A DNA stretch of 64,000 nt from Brevibacterium permense. GTDB lineage: Bacteria > Actinomycetota > Actinomycetes > Actinomycetales > Brevibacteriaceae. Location of the stretch: contig NZ_QYCP01000085.1 in NCBI RefSeq assembly GCF_025506275.1, positions 59,478 to 123,477 on the forward strand. The letters run 5' to 3'. Below the pieces are notes generated by a model, which saw nothing but the letters and a program-made list of their open reading frames with translations, did not search any database and was not told the origin of the DNA. Shown here piece by piece: positions 23,473-34,097 of this stretch. Each line of letters begins with the position of its first letter. Position 1 is the stretch's first letter. Made by a program: the position numbers and the translations under genes.

Positions 23473-24669
23473 ATGAATGCTTTCCCCGCTGCCGCAGTCA
23501 TCATCGGCTTCATCGTGGCGATCGTCCTCGCCGCCGCCCTCGGGTTCCTCCTCGGACGTACCCTCACACGATCCCGGTACCTCGAGAGACTCACTCGCGC
23601 CGAGACCACTTCACGCATCCTGTCCCAGCGCACCGAAGATCTCGAGGCCGATGCCCAAATGGCCGGTGAGATCACCGCGGCCATCGGACCGTTGGCGGCA
23701 AGCGTGAAGAACCTGCAGGAGAACCTGCACTCTCAGGACCGCACGCAGATCGAACAGATCACCCGACTGAACTCCCAGATCGGGCACCTCAGCCAACAGA
23801 ACCTCCGCCTCCAGGAATCCGCTGGGTCACTGGCCAACGCTTTGAATTCGACGACCCACCGCGGGGATTGGGGCGAAGTCCAGCTCAAACGCATCGTCGA
23901 ATATGCCGGCCTCCTCCCCCATGTCGACTTCGACGCCCAGGTCAGCGTCGAACGCGATGGTAAGCGCCACCGACCCGATATGGTCGTCCACCTGCCCGGC
24001 GGCGGCACGATCGTCATCGATGCAAAGACTCCCCTGTCGGCGCGGATGAGCGAGGTTTCCGACGAGGCGGCCGACGCAGGCACGGGCGGTCAGGACCATG
24101 CCCGCGCACTTTTGCGACATGTCGATGCTCTGGCATCGAAGGAGTACTGGAAGGCGTTCGAAGCCTCCCCCGACTTCGTCGTCTGCTTCGTGCCCACCGA
24201 CGGTCTGCTCTCCGCGGCCGCGGCAAGCTACCCGAAAATGATCGATCATGCACTGGGCAAGAACGTCGTCCTCGCCTCACCGGCGACTCTGCTGGTGCTG
24301 TTGAAGACCGTGGCGCTCAACTGGCGGCAGGCGGACATGTCCACTTCGGCGGCCGAGGTGCTGCGGCTGGGCACGGAACTCTACGAACGTATCGGCACTC
24401 TGGTGACTCATGTGTCACGGATGGGGGCCAGCCTGGACCGCTCCGTCGAGGACTACAACCGGTTCGTCTCGTCCTTGGAGTCCCGGTTCCTCGTCACCGC
24501 CAGAAAGTTCCCGTCGACCGGGATCGTCGCTGACGAACTCGATGCCGTGGCCGAACTCGACACTCGCACTCGCGGCATCAGCGCAGAAGAACTCAGTCGC
24601 CCTCGGGCCATGGACTTCGACGGACACGGTCCGACTCATCTGCATGATCGGCAGACGGGGACAAGCTGA
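23473..24669 (+). CDS. rmuC: DNA recombination protein RmuC homologue
   Basis: 398 residues: N-terminal membrane anchor (about 5-27, AAVIIGFIVAIVLAAALGFL), a coiled coil (about 35-120), then the RmuC core with THRGDWGEVQLKRIVEYAGL and DMVVHLPGGGTIVIDAKTPL, the latter a PD-(D/E)xK-like nuclease signature. The C-terminal TATLLVLLKT-like helix (SPATLLVLLKTVALNWRQ) is typical. RmuC limits recombination at inverted repeats. It is divergent from ychF with 72 bp between starts. Confidence 0.93.
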   Translation: MNAFPAAAVIIGFIVAIVLAAALGFLLGRTLTRSRYLERLTRAETTSRILSQRTEDLEADAQMAGEITAAIGPLAASVKNLQENLHSQDRTQIEQITRLNSQIGHLSQQNLRLQESAGSLANALNSTTHRGDWGEVQLKRIVEYAGLLPHVDFDAQVSVERDGKRHRPDMVVHLPGGGTIVIDAKTPLSARMSEVSDEAADAGTGGQDHARALLRHVDALASKEYWKAFEASPDFVVCFVPTDGLLSAAAASYPKMIDHALGKNVVLASPATLLVLLKTVALNWRQADMSTSAAEVLRLGTELYERIGTLVTHVSRMGASLDRSVEDYNRFVSSLESRFLVTARKFPSTGIVADELDAVAELDTRTRGISAEELSRPRAMDFDGHGPTHLHDRQTGTS

Positions 24670-24741
24670 GAATCGACAGCGTTTGTCGACTCCGTTGAGT
24701 CGTGGAACTCCCCGTCGCGCCGCGTAGCGGATTTGCTCAGC

Positions 24742-25758
24742 TCAGCCGAGCTTGCGCAGTTCCTTCGGCAGCGAGAAGATGAGGTCCTCTTCGGCGGTGA
24801 CGACCTCTTCGACGGTGTTGAATCCGTAGTCGGCCAGCAGCTGCAGCACGTCTTGGACGAGGTTCTCGGGAACACTCGCTCCGGAGGTGACTCCGACCGT
24901 GGCGACGTCGTGGAACCATGTCTCGTCGATCTCGCGGGCGAAGTCGACACGGTAGGCAGCCTTCGCCCCGTGTTCAAGGGCGACTTCGACGAGGCGAACG
25001 GAGTTCGAGGAGTTCGCCGACCCGACGACTATGACGAGATCCGCGTCGGGCCCGATCTTCTTCACTGCGACCTGCCGGTTCTGTGTCGCGTAGCAGATGT
25101 CATCGCTGGGTGGATTCTGCAGGTGCGGGAAGCGCTCACGCAGGATCTCCACTGTTTCCATAGTCTCGTCCACGCTTAAGGTCGTCTGTGAGATCCACAC
25201 CAGCTTCTCGGCATCGGGAACCTCGATGGTGCGGGCCTCTTCCGGACTCTGCACCAGTGTGATGTGTTCCGGCGCCTCGCCCATGGTGCCCTCGACCTCT
25301 TCGTGTCCGGCATGGCCGACGAGGAGGATGCGGAAGCCGTCCCGGGCGAACCGGATGGCCTCCTTGTGGACTTTCGTCACTAACGGGCATGTCGCATCGA
25401 TCGTCGACAGCGAACGCTGGGCAGCCTCGGTGTGCACGGCCGGTGAGACTCCGTGAGCGGAGAACACGACCCGAGCACCTTCCGGGACTTCATCGGTGTC
25501 ATCGACGAAGACGGCTCCGCGTTCGGTAAGTGTCTCGACAACATGTCGATTGTGCACGATCTCCCTGCGGACATAGATCGGTGCGCCGAAATGCTCGAGG
25601 GCGCGTTCGACGGCGATGACAGCACGGTCTACGCCGGCACAGTAGCCGCGCGGTGCGGCCAGCAGCACCCTCTTGTCAGCATTGACCGGAGTGCGGATCT
25701 CGCCAGGTGCCAGACGCCGGCGCGGAATGGTCGGGGCAGGTACTGAAACGACGCTCAC
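24742..25758 (-). CDS. ispH: 4-hydroxy-3-methylbut-2-enyl diphosphate reductase
   Basis: 338 residues. The three [4Fe-4S] cysteines are C40 ([11 protein letters not shown]), C124 ([11 protein letters not shown]) and C222 ([11 protein letters not shown]). Substrate-binding histidines are in VHNRHVVE and [15 protein letters not shown], and the loop [12 protein letters not shown] is present. It catalyses the last step of the MEP pathway, giving IPP and DMAPP. It is convergent with rmuC and divergent from xseA. Confidence 0.97.
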   Translation of the reverse strand: MSVVSVPAPTIPRRRLAPGEIRTPVNADKRVLLAAPRGYCAGVDRAVIAVERALEHFGAPIYVRREIVHNRHVVETLTERGAVFVDDTDEVPEGARVVFSAHGVSPAVHTEAAQRSLSTIDATCPLVTKVHKEAIRFARDGFRILLVGHAGHEEVEGTMGEAPEHITLVQSPEEARTIEVPDAEKLVWISQTTLSVDETMETVEILRERFPHLQNPPSDDICYATQNRQVAVKKIGPDADLVIVVGSANSSNSVRLVEVALEHGAKAAYRVDFAREIDETWFHDVATVGVTSGASVPENLVQDVLQLLADYGFNTVEEVVTAEEDLIFSLPKELRKLG

Positions 25759-25849
25759 CCGTTCAGTCTAAGCCGGAGGCATCGACTGCGGCCAGGAATG
25801 GGCTGCGTCAGTGCCGTTCGTTAGGCTTGGGATTCGGAAGGGGACTTAA

Positions 25850-27157
25850 ATGGCGCAAAGAATTTCCGGCACTCCCGGCACGCTCGGCGAAACGGCCGAG
25901 CAGAAGGAGCTCGCCGCCACCGCAGCCGAGACCACAGCGGAGAATCCGTGGCCGCTGAGTCTGCTGTCTTCGAAGATGAAGTCCTATATCGACCGCATGT
26001 CGAGCGTGTGGATCGAAGGGCAGGTCGTCGAACTCAACCATCGCGGCAAGGCCAGCTACCTGACCCTGCGCGACACCGATGTCGAGATGTCACTGCCGGT
26101 CCAGATCTGGAAGAACGTCCTCGACCGCACCGGAGCTCCGCTCACCGAGGGCAACCACGTCGTCGCCAATCTCAAAGCCGACTTCTGGACGAAGACCGGT
26201 CGGCTGACGATGCGTGCCAACGATATCCGCGCCGTCGGACTCGGCGAACTCCTCGCCCGCCTCGAACGACTGAAGAAGCAGCTGGGCGCCGAGGGGCTCT
26301 TCGATCCCAACCGGAAGCTGCGCCTGCCGTTCCTGCCGAACCGGATCGGGTTGATCACCGGACGGGATTCGGATGCGCAGAAGGACGTCATCCGCAATGT
26401 GCACCTGCGCTGGCCTGCCGCCGAATTCGAAGTCCGCAACTGTGCCGTGCAGGGACCGGATGCCGTGCCGGGAGTGATGAAGAACCTCGCCGAGCTCGAT
26501 GCGGACCCGCAGATCGATGTCATCGTCATCGCCCGCGGCGGCGGCAGCATGGAAGACCTCCTGCCGTTCTCCAATGAAGCCCTCGTCCGTGCCGTCTCCG
26601 CCGCGCAGACACCGGTCGTCTCGGCGATCGGGCACGAGGCGGACCGGCCCATCCTCGATGAGGTCGCTGACATGCGGGCTTCAACACCCACGGATGCTGC
26701 AAAGAGGATCGTTCCGGATGTCGCCGAGGAAGGCATGAATCTGCTGCGTGCCCGCGCCGAGCTCGAGGCTGCCGTCAATCGCATCCTCGACCGAGAGCAG
26801 GAGATGCTCACCGCCGTGCGATCACGGCCGGTGCTCGCCGAACCGCAGACGATGATCACCGCGCATGAGAACGAACTGACGATGATCCGCCGCCGCAGTC
26901 TGCAGGCGACGAACGGACTGCTCATCCAAGCTCAGAACGAGATCCAGCATCTCCGTTCCCAAGCCAGGTCCCTCTCTCCCCTGCGGACGTTGGAGCGCGG
27001 CTACGCCGTGGTGCAGACCGACGAAGGTCAGGCCGTCCGCAATGCCGCCGAGGTCGCCGCCGGCGACACCGTCCATGTCCGGGTCGCTCGTGGTCGTTTC
27101 GACGCAGATATCACCGAGGTCACTTCGGAGACCGACGATTCAACGACCGACGATTGA
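25850..27157 (+). CDS. xseA: Exodeoxyribonuclease VII large subunit
   Basis: 435 residues: OB-fold domain (about 45-140, SSVWIEGQVVELNHRGKASY), then the catalytic domain with FLPNRIGLITGRDSDAQKDV, VIARGGGSMEDLLPFSNEAL, SAIGHEADRPILDEVADMRA and STPTDAAKRIVPD, and a coiled coil before the C-terminal SPLRTLERGYAVV. It forms ExoVII with XseB, degrading single-stranded DNA from both ends. xseB follows after 52 bp. Confidence 0.96.
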   Translation: MAQRISGTPGTLGETAEQKELAATAAETTAENPWPLSLLSSKMKSYIDRMSSVWIEGQVVELNHRGKASYLTLRDTDVEMSLPVQIWKNVLDRTGAPLTEGNHVVANLKADFWTKTGRLTMRANDIRAVGLGELLARLERLKKQLGAEGLFDPNRKLRLPFLPNRIGLITGRDSDAQKDVIRNVHLRWPAAEFEVRNCAVQGPDAVPGVMKNLAELDADPQIDVIVIARGGGSMEDLLPFSNEALVRAVSAAQTPVVSAIGHEADRPILDEVADMRASTPTDAAKRIVPDVAEEGMNLLRARAELEAAVNRILDREQEMLTAVRSRPVLAEPQTMITAHENELTMIRRRSLQATNGLLIQAQNEIQHLRSQARSLSPLRTLERGYAVVQTDEGQAVRNAAEVAAGDTVHVRVARGRFDADITEVTSETDDSTTDD

Positions 27158-27209
27158 CTACAACTCCACACTCTGTCCACGTTCCACACACTCTGCGGAG
27201 GAGACACCG

Positions 27210-27449
27210 ATGACCGAACCGACGCCCCAACAGGACCAGCCCGACATCAGCACGCTCAGCTACGAGCAGGCGCGCGAAGAACTCGTCATGACCGTCAAGC
27301 GTTTGGAGACCGGCAACCTGCCGCTCGAAGACTCACTGCGACTATGGGAGCGTGGCGAGGCTCTGGCCGACCGGTGCCAGGCGTGGCTCGACGGAGCACG
27401 GGAACGCCTCGACAAGGCCCGTGAGGAGTCCTCGGACGACAACGAATAG
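27210..27449 (+). CDS. xseB: Exodeoxyribonuclease VII small subunit
   Basis: 79 residues, two helices typical of XseB: LSYEQAREELVMTVKRLETG and LPLEDSLRLWERGEALADRC. ATG 27210 has a strong GGAGGAG. It is the regulatory, helical partner of XseA encoded just upstream. It ends 20 bp before the convergent DUF4245 gene. Confidence 0.95.
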   Translation: MTEPTPQQDQPDISTLSYEQAREELVMTVKRLETGNLPLEDSLRLWERGEALADRCQAWLDGARERLDKAREESSDDNE

Positions 27450-27469
27450 AACTTCGGGTCAGCCTGAGG

Positions 27470-28039
27470 TCATTTGAGTTCGGCTGCCACCTGATCGGCG
27501 AAGCTGTTGACGGTGTCCGGCGCAGCCGTGGCAGTCAGAACGACATACATATCGCCCTTGTGGGTGACCCAGTACTCCTTTGCTTCCTCAGTGCGGTAAA
27601 CCTGGAAGTCGGCACCTCCGACGGTCACCTTCTCGGCAGCGACTGCCTCATCGGTCTTCCGCTTCGCCCAGTTCGCACTCGCTTCGGCCTGTTCGATGCT
27701 CACCCATTGGTCGTCGGGGCCGATGAACGACATGTACCACGAGATGTATTCGGAGTCGCCCACACGATCGAGGCTGGCTTCGTTCGACGTCCATCCACGC
27801 GGGATCTGCGGAACGATGAGGTCGAACTCTGCATTGCCCTGGGACTGCTCGGCGATCCCCTGATAGTCGACGACACGTTCTGAGTCGACTTCGGGCTGCG
27901 GGGCGAGGAACAGGATCCCGACGGCGACTGCGAGACAGGCGAGGATCGCGATGACCATATTGACCCAGTTCGAGTTCTTGCGCAGGAAGCGCATCTCTTC
28001 CCGGGACCCCGGCAGCATCACTCCGGACTCATCAGCCAT
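27470..28039 (-). CDS. DUF4245 membrane-anchored protein
   Basis: 189 residues: cytoplasmic start (MADESGVMLPGSREEMRFLR), one transmembrane helix (about 28-47, VNMVIAILACLAVAVGILFL), then an extracytoplasmic domain with IPRGWTSNEASLD and ISWYMSFIGPDDQWVSIEQA. This is the actinobacterial DUF4245 pattern; its function is unknown. ATG 28039 has GGGGAGAG upstream. A longer frame from 28279 is less likely because it overlaps the glpX start region. Confidence 0.87.
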   Translation of the reverse strand: MADESGVMLPGSREEMRFLRKNSNWVNMVIAILACLAVAVGILFLAPQPEVDSERVVDYQGIAEQSQGNAEFDLIVPQIPRGWTSNEASLDRVGDSEYISWYMSFIGPDDQWVSIEQAEASANWAKRKTDEAVAAEKVTVGGADFQVYRTEEAKEYWVTHKGDMYVVLTATAAPDTVNSFADQVAAELK

Positions 28040-28237
28040 GGACTCTCCCCTAGGACTCGGCGTCGCCTTGTCGACGACCGTTCGAGTACCCGTCTCGTCA
28101 GCACCATTTCGGACATTCACACCGCCATTGTCCCCGGCTCGCGCGCGTAGGGCCAATTCCGGTCCAAGGACGTGACTGCGGCCACAAGCGGACACCGCTG
28201 TCGCGACCCCGATCACAGGGGTGGCACAATTGGAAGC

Positions 28238-29362
28238 ATGAGTGACTCCAAAGAGCCTGTTGATGTGAAATCTCACCATGACCGAGGACGAGTTGATGAG
28301 GAGGCTCCGCCTGTCGCAGTGACCGACTCATGGTCACAGAAGGCTCAGGTCGAGTCGGATGCTCCCGACCGCAACTTGGCTCTGGAACTCGTCCGAGTCA
28401 CCGAGGCCGCAGCCATCGCCGCCGCCCCCTGGGTCGGCCGCGGCGACAAGAACGCAGCCGACGGAGCGGCCGTGGCCGCGATGCGCAATGTCATCTCCAC
28501 CGTCCGCATGGCCGGCACCGTCGTCATCGGCGAAGGTGAGAAGGACGAAGCTCCGATGCTCTTCAACGGTGAGCAGGTCGGCGACGGCGGCGGACCGCAC
28601 TGCGATGTAGCTGTCGACCCGATCGACGGCACTCGCCTGACCGCTCTGGGCATGCCCAATGCGATCTCTGTCATGGCTGTGACCGAAGACGGTGCGATGT
28701 ATGATCCCTCGGCCGTGTTCTACATGGAGAAGCTCGTCACCGGCCCCGATGCCGCTGACGCCGTGGATCTGCGTCTGCCGATCGCTGAGAACATCCGCCG
28801 CGTCGCCAAGGCGAAGGGTACGAAAGATCCCGCCTCAGTGACGGTGATGATCCTCGACCGTCCCCGCCACCAGCAGATGATCGATGAGATCCGCTCCGCC
28901 GGAGCCCGCATCCAGCTCATCACCGATGGCGACGTCGCCGGAGCCATCGCCGCCTGCCGTCCGGGAACCGGCGTCGACATGCTCATGGGCATCGGCGGTA
29001 CCCCCGAAGGCATCATCACCGCCTGCGCCATCAAGGCACTCGGCGGAGTCATCCAGGGCCGTCTGTGGCCGCAGGACGACACAGAGCGCGAAGCCGCCGC
29101 CACGGCCGGCCTCGACGTCAATAAGGTGCTCAATACCGACGACCTCGTCACCGGTGACAACAGCTACTTCGTCGCCACGGGCATCACGAACGGCGACCTG
29201 CTCGACGGAGTGAAGTTCCAGGGTGGCCACGTCACCACGCATTCCCTGGTGATGCGGTCGAAGTCGGGGACCGTCCGGCAGGTCTTCGCCGAGCACCAGG
29301 CCGCGAAGACGCACTCCTACGTGGAGGCCGCCGAAGAAGCCGCACGCCGCGGACTGGTCTGA
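28238..29362 (+). CDS. glpX: Fructose-1,6-bisphosphatase class II
   Basis: 374 residues of the GlpX family: [60 protein letters not shown] (metal-binding DPIDGT) and [20 protein letters not shown]. The first about 45 residues are an unconserved acidic extension. It catalyses the gluconeogenic dephosphorylation of fructose-1,6-bisphosphate. ATG 28238 is divergent from the DUF4245 gene. Confidence 0.95.
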   Translation: MSDSKEPVDVKSHHDRGRVDEEAPPVAVTDSWSQKAQVESDAPDRNLALELVRVTEAAAIAAAPWVGRGDKNAADGAAVAAMRNVISTVRMAGTVVIGEGEKDEAPMLFNGEQVGDGGGPHCDVAVDPIDGTRLTALGMPNAISVMAVTEDGAMYDPSAVFYMEKLVTGPDAADAVDLRLPIAENIRRVAKAKGTKDPASVTVMILDRPRHQQMIDEIRSAGARIQLITDGDVAGAIAACRPGTGVDMLMGIGGTPEGIITACAIKALGGVIQGRLWPQDDTEREAAATAGLDVNKVLNTDDLVTGDNSYFVATGITNGDLLDGVKFQGGHVTTHSLVMRSKSGTVRQVFAEHQAAKTHSYVEAAEEAARRGLV

Positions 29363-29422
29363 CCTCCAATCGCCCCCGGGCCCGGGTGCGATGCACACAA
29401 TTCGGAAGCAGGTGCGAAAGCA

Positions 29423-30049
29423 ATGCCCAATCAGGCGTGGAAGCGACTCCTCGAGGGAAACCAGCGTTTCGTCGACGATGTCCCGCGGCACCCCAACCAG
29501 GACACGGCGCGACGCGAATCCCTGTCGGACAGCCAGACCCCGTTCGTCACTCTCTTCGGCTGCTCGGATTCCCGAGTCGCCGCTGAGATGATCTTCGACG
29601 TCGGCCTCGGCGACATGTTCGTAGTGCGCAATGCCGGACAGGTCGTCGATCCTGTCACCTTGGGCTCGCTCGAGTACGGAGTCGAGATGCTCGGCACTCC
29701 CCTGCTCGTCGTGCTCGGTCACGACAGCTGCGGGGCCGTGACCGCCGCCTACAACGCCTACGACTCGGGTGAGACTCCCCCGGGATTCATCTCCGACGTC
29801 GTCGCCCGCATCCTGCCGACGGTGGCCCGGGCCCGAAAGAACGGGCGCACCACGATCAACGAGACCGTCGGCCAGAACACCATGGACACGGTCGACAAGA
29901 TCATGCAGCTGTCCACGATCATCAAGACCGCCGTCGAAGACGGCCGACTCATCATCGTCGGGCTCACCTACCAGCTCCACGACGGCCACACCACGGTCGT
30001 CGCCCAATACGGAGGCGACGAGGCCGCAGTCTCCACCTATGCTTCTTGA
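29423..30049 (+). CDS. Beta-class carbonic anhydrase
   Basis: 208 residues. Zinc ligands are C47, H100 and C103 (FGCSDSRV and LGHDSCGAV), with the D49-R51 dyad. NAGQVVDPVTLGSLEYGVEM is family-typical. It interconverts CO2 and bicarbonate and could supply bicarbonate to the biotin carboxylase encoded further on. It lies in tandem with glpX and fumC, so an operon is possible. Confidence 0.95.
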   Translation: MPNQAWKRLLEGNQRFVDDVPRHPNQDTARRESLSDSQTPFVTLFGCSDSRVAAEMIFDVGLGDMFVVRNAGQVVDPVTLGSLEYGVEMLGTPLLVVLGHDSCGAVTAAYNAYDSGETPPGFISDVVARILPTVARARKNGRTTINETVGQNTMDTVDKIMQLSTIIKTAVEDGRLIIVGLTYQLHDGHTTVVAQYGGDEAAVSTYAS

Positions 30050-30140
30050 GCGACCGGCCACCTCGGTGGTCAGCCGTTCAGTCTCCCAACGAGCCTGAGC
30101 TCCGCAATCATTTCCCAGGCATTCAACGGAAAGGACAACA

Positions 30141-31544
30141 ATGACCGAAGAATTTCGCATCGAACACGACACCATGGGTGAGGTCAAAGTCCCCAAGGAC
30201 GCCCTCTACAGCGCACAGACCCAGCGTGCCGTCGAGAACTTCCCGATCTCCGGCAAGACCCTCGAATCCGCTCACATCGCCGCACTGGCACAGGTGAAGA
30301 AGGCCGCAGCGAAGGCCAACGCCGAACTCGGCGTGCTTGACGAAGCCCGCGCCACAGCCATCCAGAACGCCGCCGACCGGGTCATCGCAGGCGAATTCGA
30401 CGCCCACTTCCCGATCGACGTTTTCCAGACCGGTTCGGGAACCTCGTCGAACATGAACACCAACGAGGTCCTTGCCTCGTTGGCGACCAAGGCGCTCGAA
30501 GCCGACGGAATCAACGTCCACCCGAACGACCACGTCAACGCCTCGCAGTCGTCGAACGACGTCTTCCCCACCTCAGTGCACCTGGCTGTGACCAAGGCCC
30601 TGGTCAACACCCTCATCCCGGCCATGGACACCCTGGCTACTTCGCTGGAGAAGAAGGCGAAGGAGTTCTCCTCGATCGTCAAGTCCGGACGCACCCACCT
30701 CATGGATGCCACTCCTGTGACTCTCGGTCAGGAGTTCGGCGGCTACGCAGCTCAGGTCCGTTACGGAATCGAGCGCATCGAGGCTTCCCTGCCGCGCGTG
30801 GCAGAGGTCCCGCAGGGCGGAACCGCCGTGGGCACCGGCATCAACACCCCCGACGGCTTCTCCTCCCGAGTGGTCGAGATCCTCGCCGAGGAGACCGGAC
30901 TGCCGATCACCGAGGCTCGCAACCACTTCGAGGCCCAGGCCAATCGGGACGGACTCATCGAGGCCTCCGGTCAGCTGCGGACCATCGCCTACGGCTACAT
31001 GAAGATCTGCAACGACCTGCGCTGGATGGGTTCGGGACCGAACACCGGCCTCGGCGAGATCGCCATCCCCGACCTGCAGCCCGGTTCGTCGATCATGCCC
31101 GGCAAGGTCAACCCGGTCATCTGCGAGGCCACCATTCAGGTCGCCGCACAGGTCATCGGCAATGACACGTCCGTGTCGCTGTCGTCGACCAACGGCGCAT
31201 TCGAGCTCAACGTCGGCATCCCCGTCATGGCGTCGAACCTGCTCGAGTCGATCCGCCTGCTCGCGAATGCTTCGACCGTCATGGCCGAGAAGATGATCGA
31301 CGGACTCACCGCCAACGAGGAGCGTGCCCGCTTCCTCGCCGAGGCGAGCCCCTCCATCGTCACCCCGCTGAACAAGGTCATCGGCTACGAGGCGGCCGCG
31401 AAGATCGCCAAGCACGCCGTGGCCAACAAGATGACCGTCAAGGAAGCGACGATCGCGCTCGGCTTCGTCGAGAACGGCTCCATCACCGAGGCTGACCTCG
31501 ACAAGGCCCTCGACGTCACCACCATGATCGGCAGCTACAAGTAA
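30141..31544 (+). CDS. fumC: Class II fumarate hydratase
   Basis: 467 residues of the fumarase/aspartase superfamily: [80 protein letters not shown] and the catalytic S-loop [16 protein letters not shown]. It hydrates fumarate to malate in the TCA cycle. ATG 30141 follows AAAGGA. A strong terminator lies 17 bp after the stop. Confidence 0.97.
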   Translation: MTEEFRIEHDTMGEVKVPKDALYSAQTQRAVENFPISGKTLESAHIAALAQVKKAAAKANAELGVLDEARATAIQNAADRVIAGEFDAHFPIDVFQTGSGTSSNMNTNEVLASLATKALEADGINVHPNDHVNASQSSNDVFPTSVHLAVTKALVNTLIPAMDTLATSLEKKAKEFSSIVKSGRTHLMDATPVTLGQEFGGYAAQVRYGIERIEASLPRVAEVPQGGTAVGTGINTPDGFSSRVVEILAEETGLPITEARNHFEAQANRDGLIEASGQLRTIAYGYMKICNDLRWMGSGPNTGLGEIAIPDLQPGSSIMPGKVNPVICEATIQVAAQVIGNDTSVSLSSTNGAFELNVGIPVMASNLLESIRLLANASTVMAEKMIDGLTANEERARFLAEASPSIVTPLNKVIGYEAAAKIAKHAVANKMTVKEATIALGFVENGSITEADLDKALDVTTMIGSYK

Positions 31545-31561
31545 GCCTCCGATCTGACAGA

Positions 31562-31603
31562 ACGAAACGGCGCCCGGACGATACTGTCCGGGCGCCGTTT
31601 CGT
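31562..31603. terminator. Bidirectional intrinsic terminator between fumC and phoH
   Basis: ACGAAACGGCGCCCGGAC (31562-31579) pairs perfectly with GTCCGGGCGCCGTTTCGT (31586-31603) around a 6-base loop. It has AAA/TTT flanks within the stem and sits between convergent genes. Confidence 0.9.
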
Positions 31604-31713
31604 GTTGGCGGCCCATTTCGAGTCCCGTCGACCGCCCACCCCAGCGTCGACCGCTCGCCGAATAGCGCGAGACATCGGCGGTAACGTGAGCGGTCGGCGA
31701 CCGGAGCAGAGGC

Positions 31714-33021
31714 TCAGGACCGGAATGGGTCGAATTCCTCGAGCACATCGGTGACCAGGGCGGCGATCTCCGACCGCTCCGACCGCGTCAGCGTGACATG
31801 CGCGAACAGTTCGTGGCCCTTGAGCTTCTCGATCACCGCGGCGACTCCGTCGTGCCTGCCCACTCGCAGGTTGTCACGCTGGGCGACATCGTGGGTGAGC
31901 ACCACCTTCGAGTTCATTCCGATGCGTGAGAGCACGGTCAGCAGAACATTGCGCTCCAACGACTGCGCTTCATCGACGATGACGAAGGCATCGTGGAGGG
32001 ACCGTCCGCGGATGTGGGTGAGCGGAAGCACCTCGAGGATCTCCCTGTTGACCACCTCGTCGATGACGTTCTTGCTCACCAGCGCACTGAGGGTGTCGAA
32101 CACGGCCTCCGCCCAGGGGTTCATCTTCTCCCCTTCGCTGCCGGGCAGGTAGCCGAGGTTCTGCCCGCCCACGGCGTAGAGGGGACGGAAGACCATGATC
32201 TTCGAATGCTTGTTCTCCTCGAGCACCTTCTGCAGGCCCGCCATGAGAGCCAGCGCGGACTTCCCCGTTCCGGCTCGCCCTCCCATCGATACGATCCCCA
32301 GAGCGTCGTCGAGCAGCATGTCGATGGCGATCCGCTGTTCCGCCGACCGTCCGTGGACGCCGAAGATGTCACGATCCCCGCGCACCATCGACACTCGGTT
32401 GCCGCTGCGCACACGTCCCAGTCCGGATCCGCGCGGTGAGGTGATGACGACCCCGGTGTTGACCACCTCGTCGGAGACATCCTCGGTGACGACCGACCCC
32501 GAATCGTAGAACTCGCTCATCTGCTCGTCGTCGAGGCCGAGCTCGCTCATCCCGGTGAACCCGGAGTCGACGGCCAGCTCCGCCAGATACTCCTCCGCGT
32601 GCAGACCCAGGGCCGAAGCTTTGACTCGCATCGGCACGTCCTTGGTCACGACGACCACATCACAGCCTTCGGCAGAGAGGTTGCGGGCCACGGCTAGGAT
32701 GCGGGTGTCGTTCTCCGTCCGGTCGAAGCCGACCGGCATCGTGGAGGCGTCGATGTGGTTGAGCTCGACCCGCAGCGTTCCGCCCGCGTCTCCGACGGGA
32801 ATGGGCTGATCCAATCGGTCGTAGTCAGAACGGAAGTCGTCGAGGATGTGGAGGGCTTTGCGTGCGGTGAATCCGAGTTCGGGATGATTGCGTTTGCCCT
32901 CGAGTTCGGAGACGACGATGAGCGGGATGACGACGTGGTGTTCGGCGAAGCGCAGAAGCGCTCCGGGATCCGACAGCAGCACCGAGGTGTCGAGAACGTA
33001 GGTGTGGACTTTTTCAGCCAT
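31714..33021 (-). CDS. phoH: PIN-PhoH ATPase/RNase
   Basis: 435 residues: N-terminal PIN domain ([59 protein letters not shown]) fused to a PhoH helicase-like ATPase with Walker [17 protein letters not shown] and Walker [12 protein letters not shown]. The fusion is the PhoH2 type, known in mycobacteria as an RNA helicase/RNase. I chose ATG 33021 (MAEKVHTYV); an upstream start adds 15 unconserved residues. Confidence 0.93.
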   Translation of the reverse strand: MAEKVHTYVLDTSVLLSDPGALLRFAEHHVVIPLIVVSELEGKRNHPELGFTARKALHILDDFRSDYDRLDQPIPVGDAGGTLRVELNHIDASTMPVGFDRTENDTRILAVARNLSAEGCDVVVVTKDVPMRVKASALGLHAEEYLAELAVDSGFTGMSELGLDDEQMSEFYDSGSVVTEDVSDEVVNTGVVITSPRGSGLGRVRSGNRVSMVRGDRDIFGVHGRSAEQRIAIDMLLDDALGIVSMGGRAGTGKSALALMAGLQKVLEENKHSKIMVFRPLYAVGGQNLGYLPGSEGEKMNPWAEAVFDTLSALVSKNVIDEVVNREILEVLPLTHIRGRSLHDAFVIVDEAQSLERNVLLTVLSRIGMNSKVVLTHDVAQRDNLRVGRHDGVAAVIEKLKGHELFAHVTLTRSERSEIAALVTDVLEEFDPFRS

Positions 33022-33232
33022 GAGGACCTCTGAGGCGTGAGTTCCGCCGAGATCCGGTTCTGACATCCCCCGACCTCGGGTTGGTGTCGACCAACTACAG
33101 CCAACCTAACCCGGTTCACCCCCGCAGGCGGTAGCGGCACGCGTGCTCGGGCAAGTCGGGGTCATGAACTTCGAGTGAATGCGGGATTCCGCCGTCAGAC
33201 GGCCGGTAAGTCTCGCCGGCGGCGGGCACGGC

Positions 33233-34012
33233 CTATTTGCCGAAGCGCCGCTGCCGCAGACCGTAGTCGCGCACGGCTCGGAGGAAGTCCGTACGGCGGA
33301 AGTCCGGCCAATAGGCTTCGCAGAAGTAGAACTCCGAATAGGCACTCTGCCACATGAGGAAGCCCGAGAGTCGCTGCTCTCCCGAGGAGCGGATGATGAG
33401 GTCGGGATCGGGTTGGCCCTTGGTGTAGAGGTGTTCGCCGATCTGCTCCGGCGACAGTTCGGAGATGATCGACTCCAGGTCAGTGCCGTCGTCGGTCCGT
33501 GTGCGCAGCAGGGACTTCACAGCATTGACGATTTCCTGCCGACCGCCGTAGCCGACGGCGACGTTGACGCGCATTCCACAGTCCTCGGTCGTCGTCACCG
33601 CTTCCAGGCGGGCACGCAGATCCGGGGGAACGATGTCTAGATCACCGACGAGCTGGACGCCGACGCCGTCGAGCGCGGCGATCTTCTCCACCAGGTCCGA
33701 GATGATCTCGATGAGGATCGACACCTCTTCTGCCGAGCGGGCGAGGTTCTCTTTGGACAGAACGTAGAGAGTGACGATCTCCACATCGATCTCGTGGCAC
33801 CAGCCGAGGAACTCGACGATCTTCGCCGCTCCGGCGCGGTGACCGTCAGCGGTCGTCGCACCGAATTCCTTGGCCCACCTGCGGTTGCCGTCGGTGATGA
33901 CTCCGACGTGACGTGGAACCGGAACCGACTTGTCGAGCTCACGTTTGAGCCGTCGCTCGTACAGCCGATAGAGCAGGTTCACGGGTCGCGCCACAGCTGT
34001 CCTCTTCCACAT
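33233..34012 (-). CDS. uppS: Isoprenyl (polyprenyl) transferase, UppS family
   Basis: 259 residues of the cis-prenyltransferase family: HVGVITDGNRRWAKEFG with the catalytic Asp, GAAKIVEFLGWCHE, TLYVLSKENLARS, and the C-terminal PDLIIRSSGEQRLSGFLMWQ, SAYSEFYFCEAYWPDF. It makes the long-chain polyprenyl diphosphate carrier for cell wall synthesis. It is upstream of and codirectional with phoH; the 211-bp gap between them holds no recognisable gene. Confidence 0.95.
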   Translation of the reverse strand: MWKRTAVARPVNLLYRLYERRLKRELDKSVPVPRHVGVITDGNRRWAKEFGATTADGHRAGAAKIVEFLGWCHEIDVEIVTLYVLSKENLARSAEEVSILIEIISDLVEKIAALDGVGVQLVGDLDIVPPDLRARLEAVTTTEDCGMRVNVAVGYGGRQEIVNAVKSLLRTRTDDGTDLESIISELSPEQIGEHLYTKGQPDPDLIIRSSGEQRLSGFLMWQSAYSEFYFCEAYWPDFRRTDFLRAVRDYGLRQRRFGK

Positions 34013-34097
34013 GGGTCGTCGGTCGGTTCGAATACTGTACAGACTACTAGCCGACGATGCTGAATGAGGCCTCAGGTCCGCTGGCTACCATGGAGTC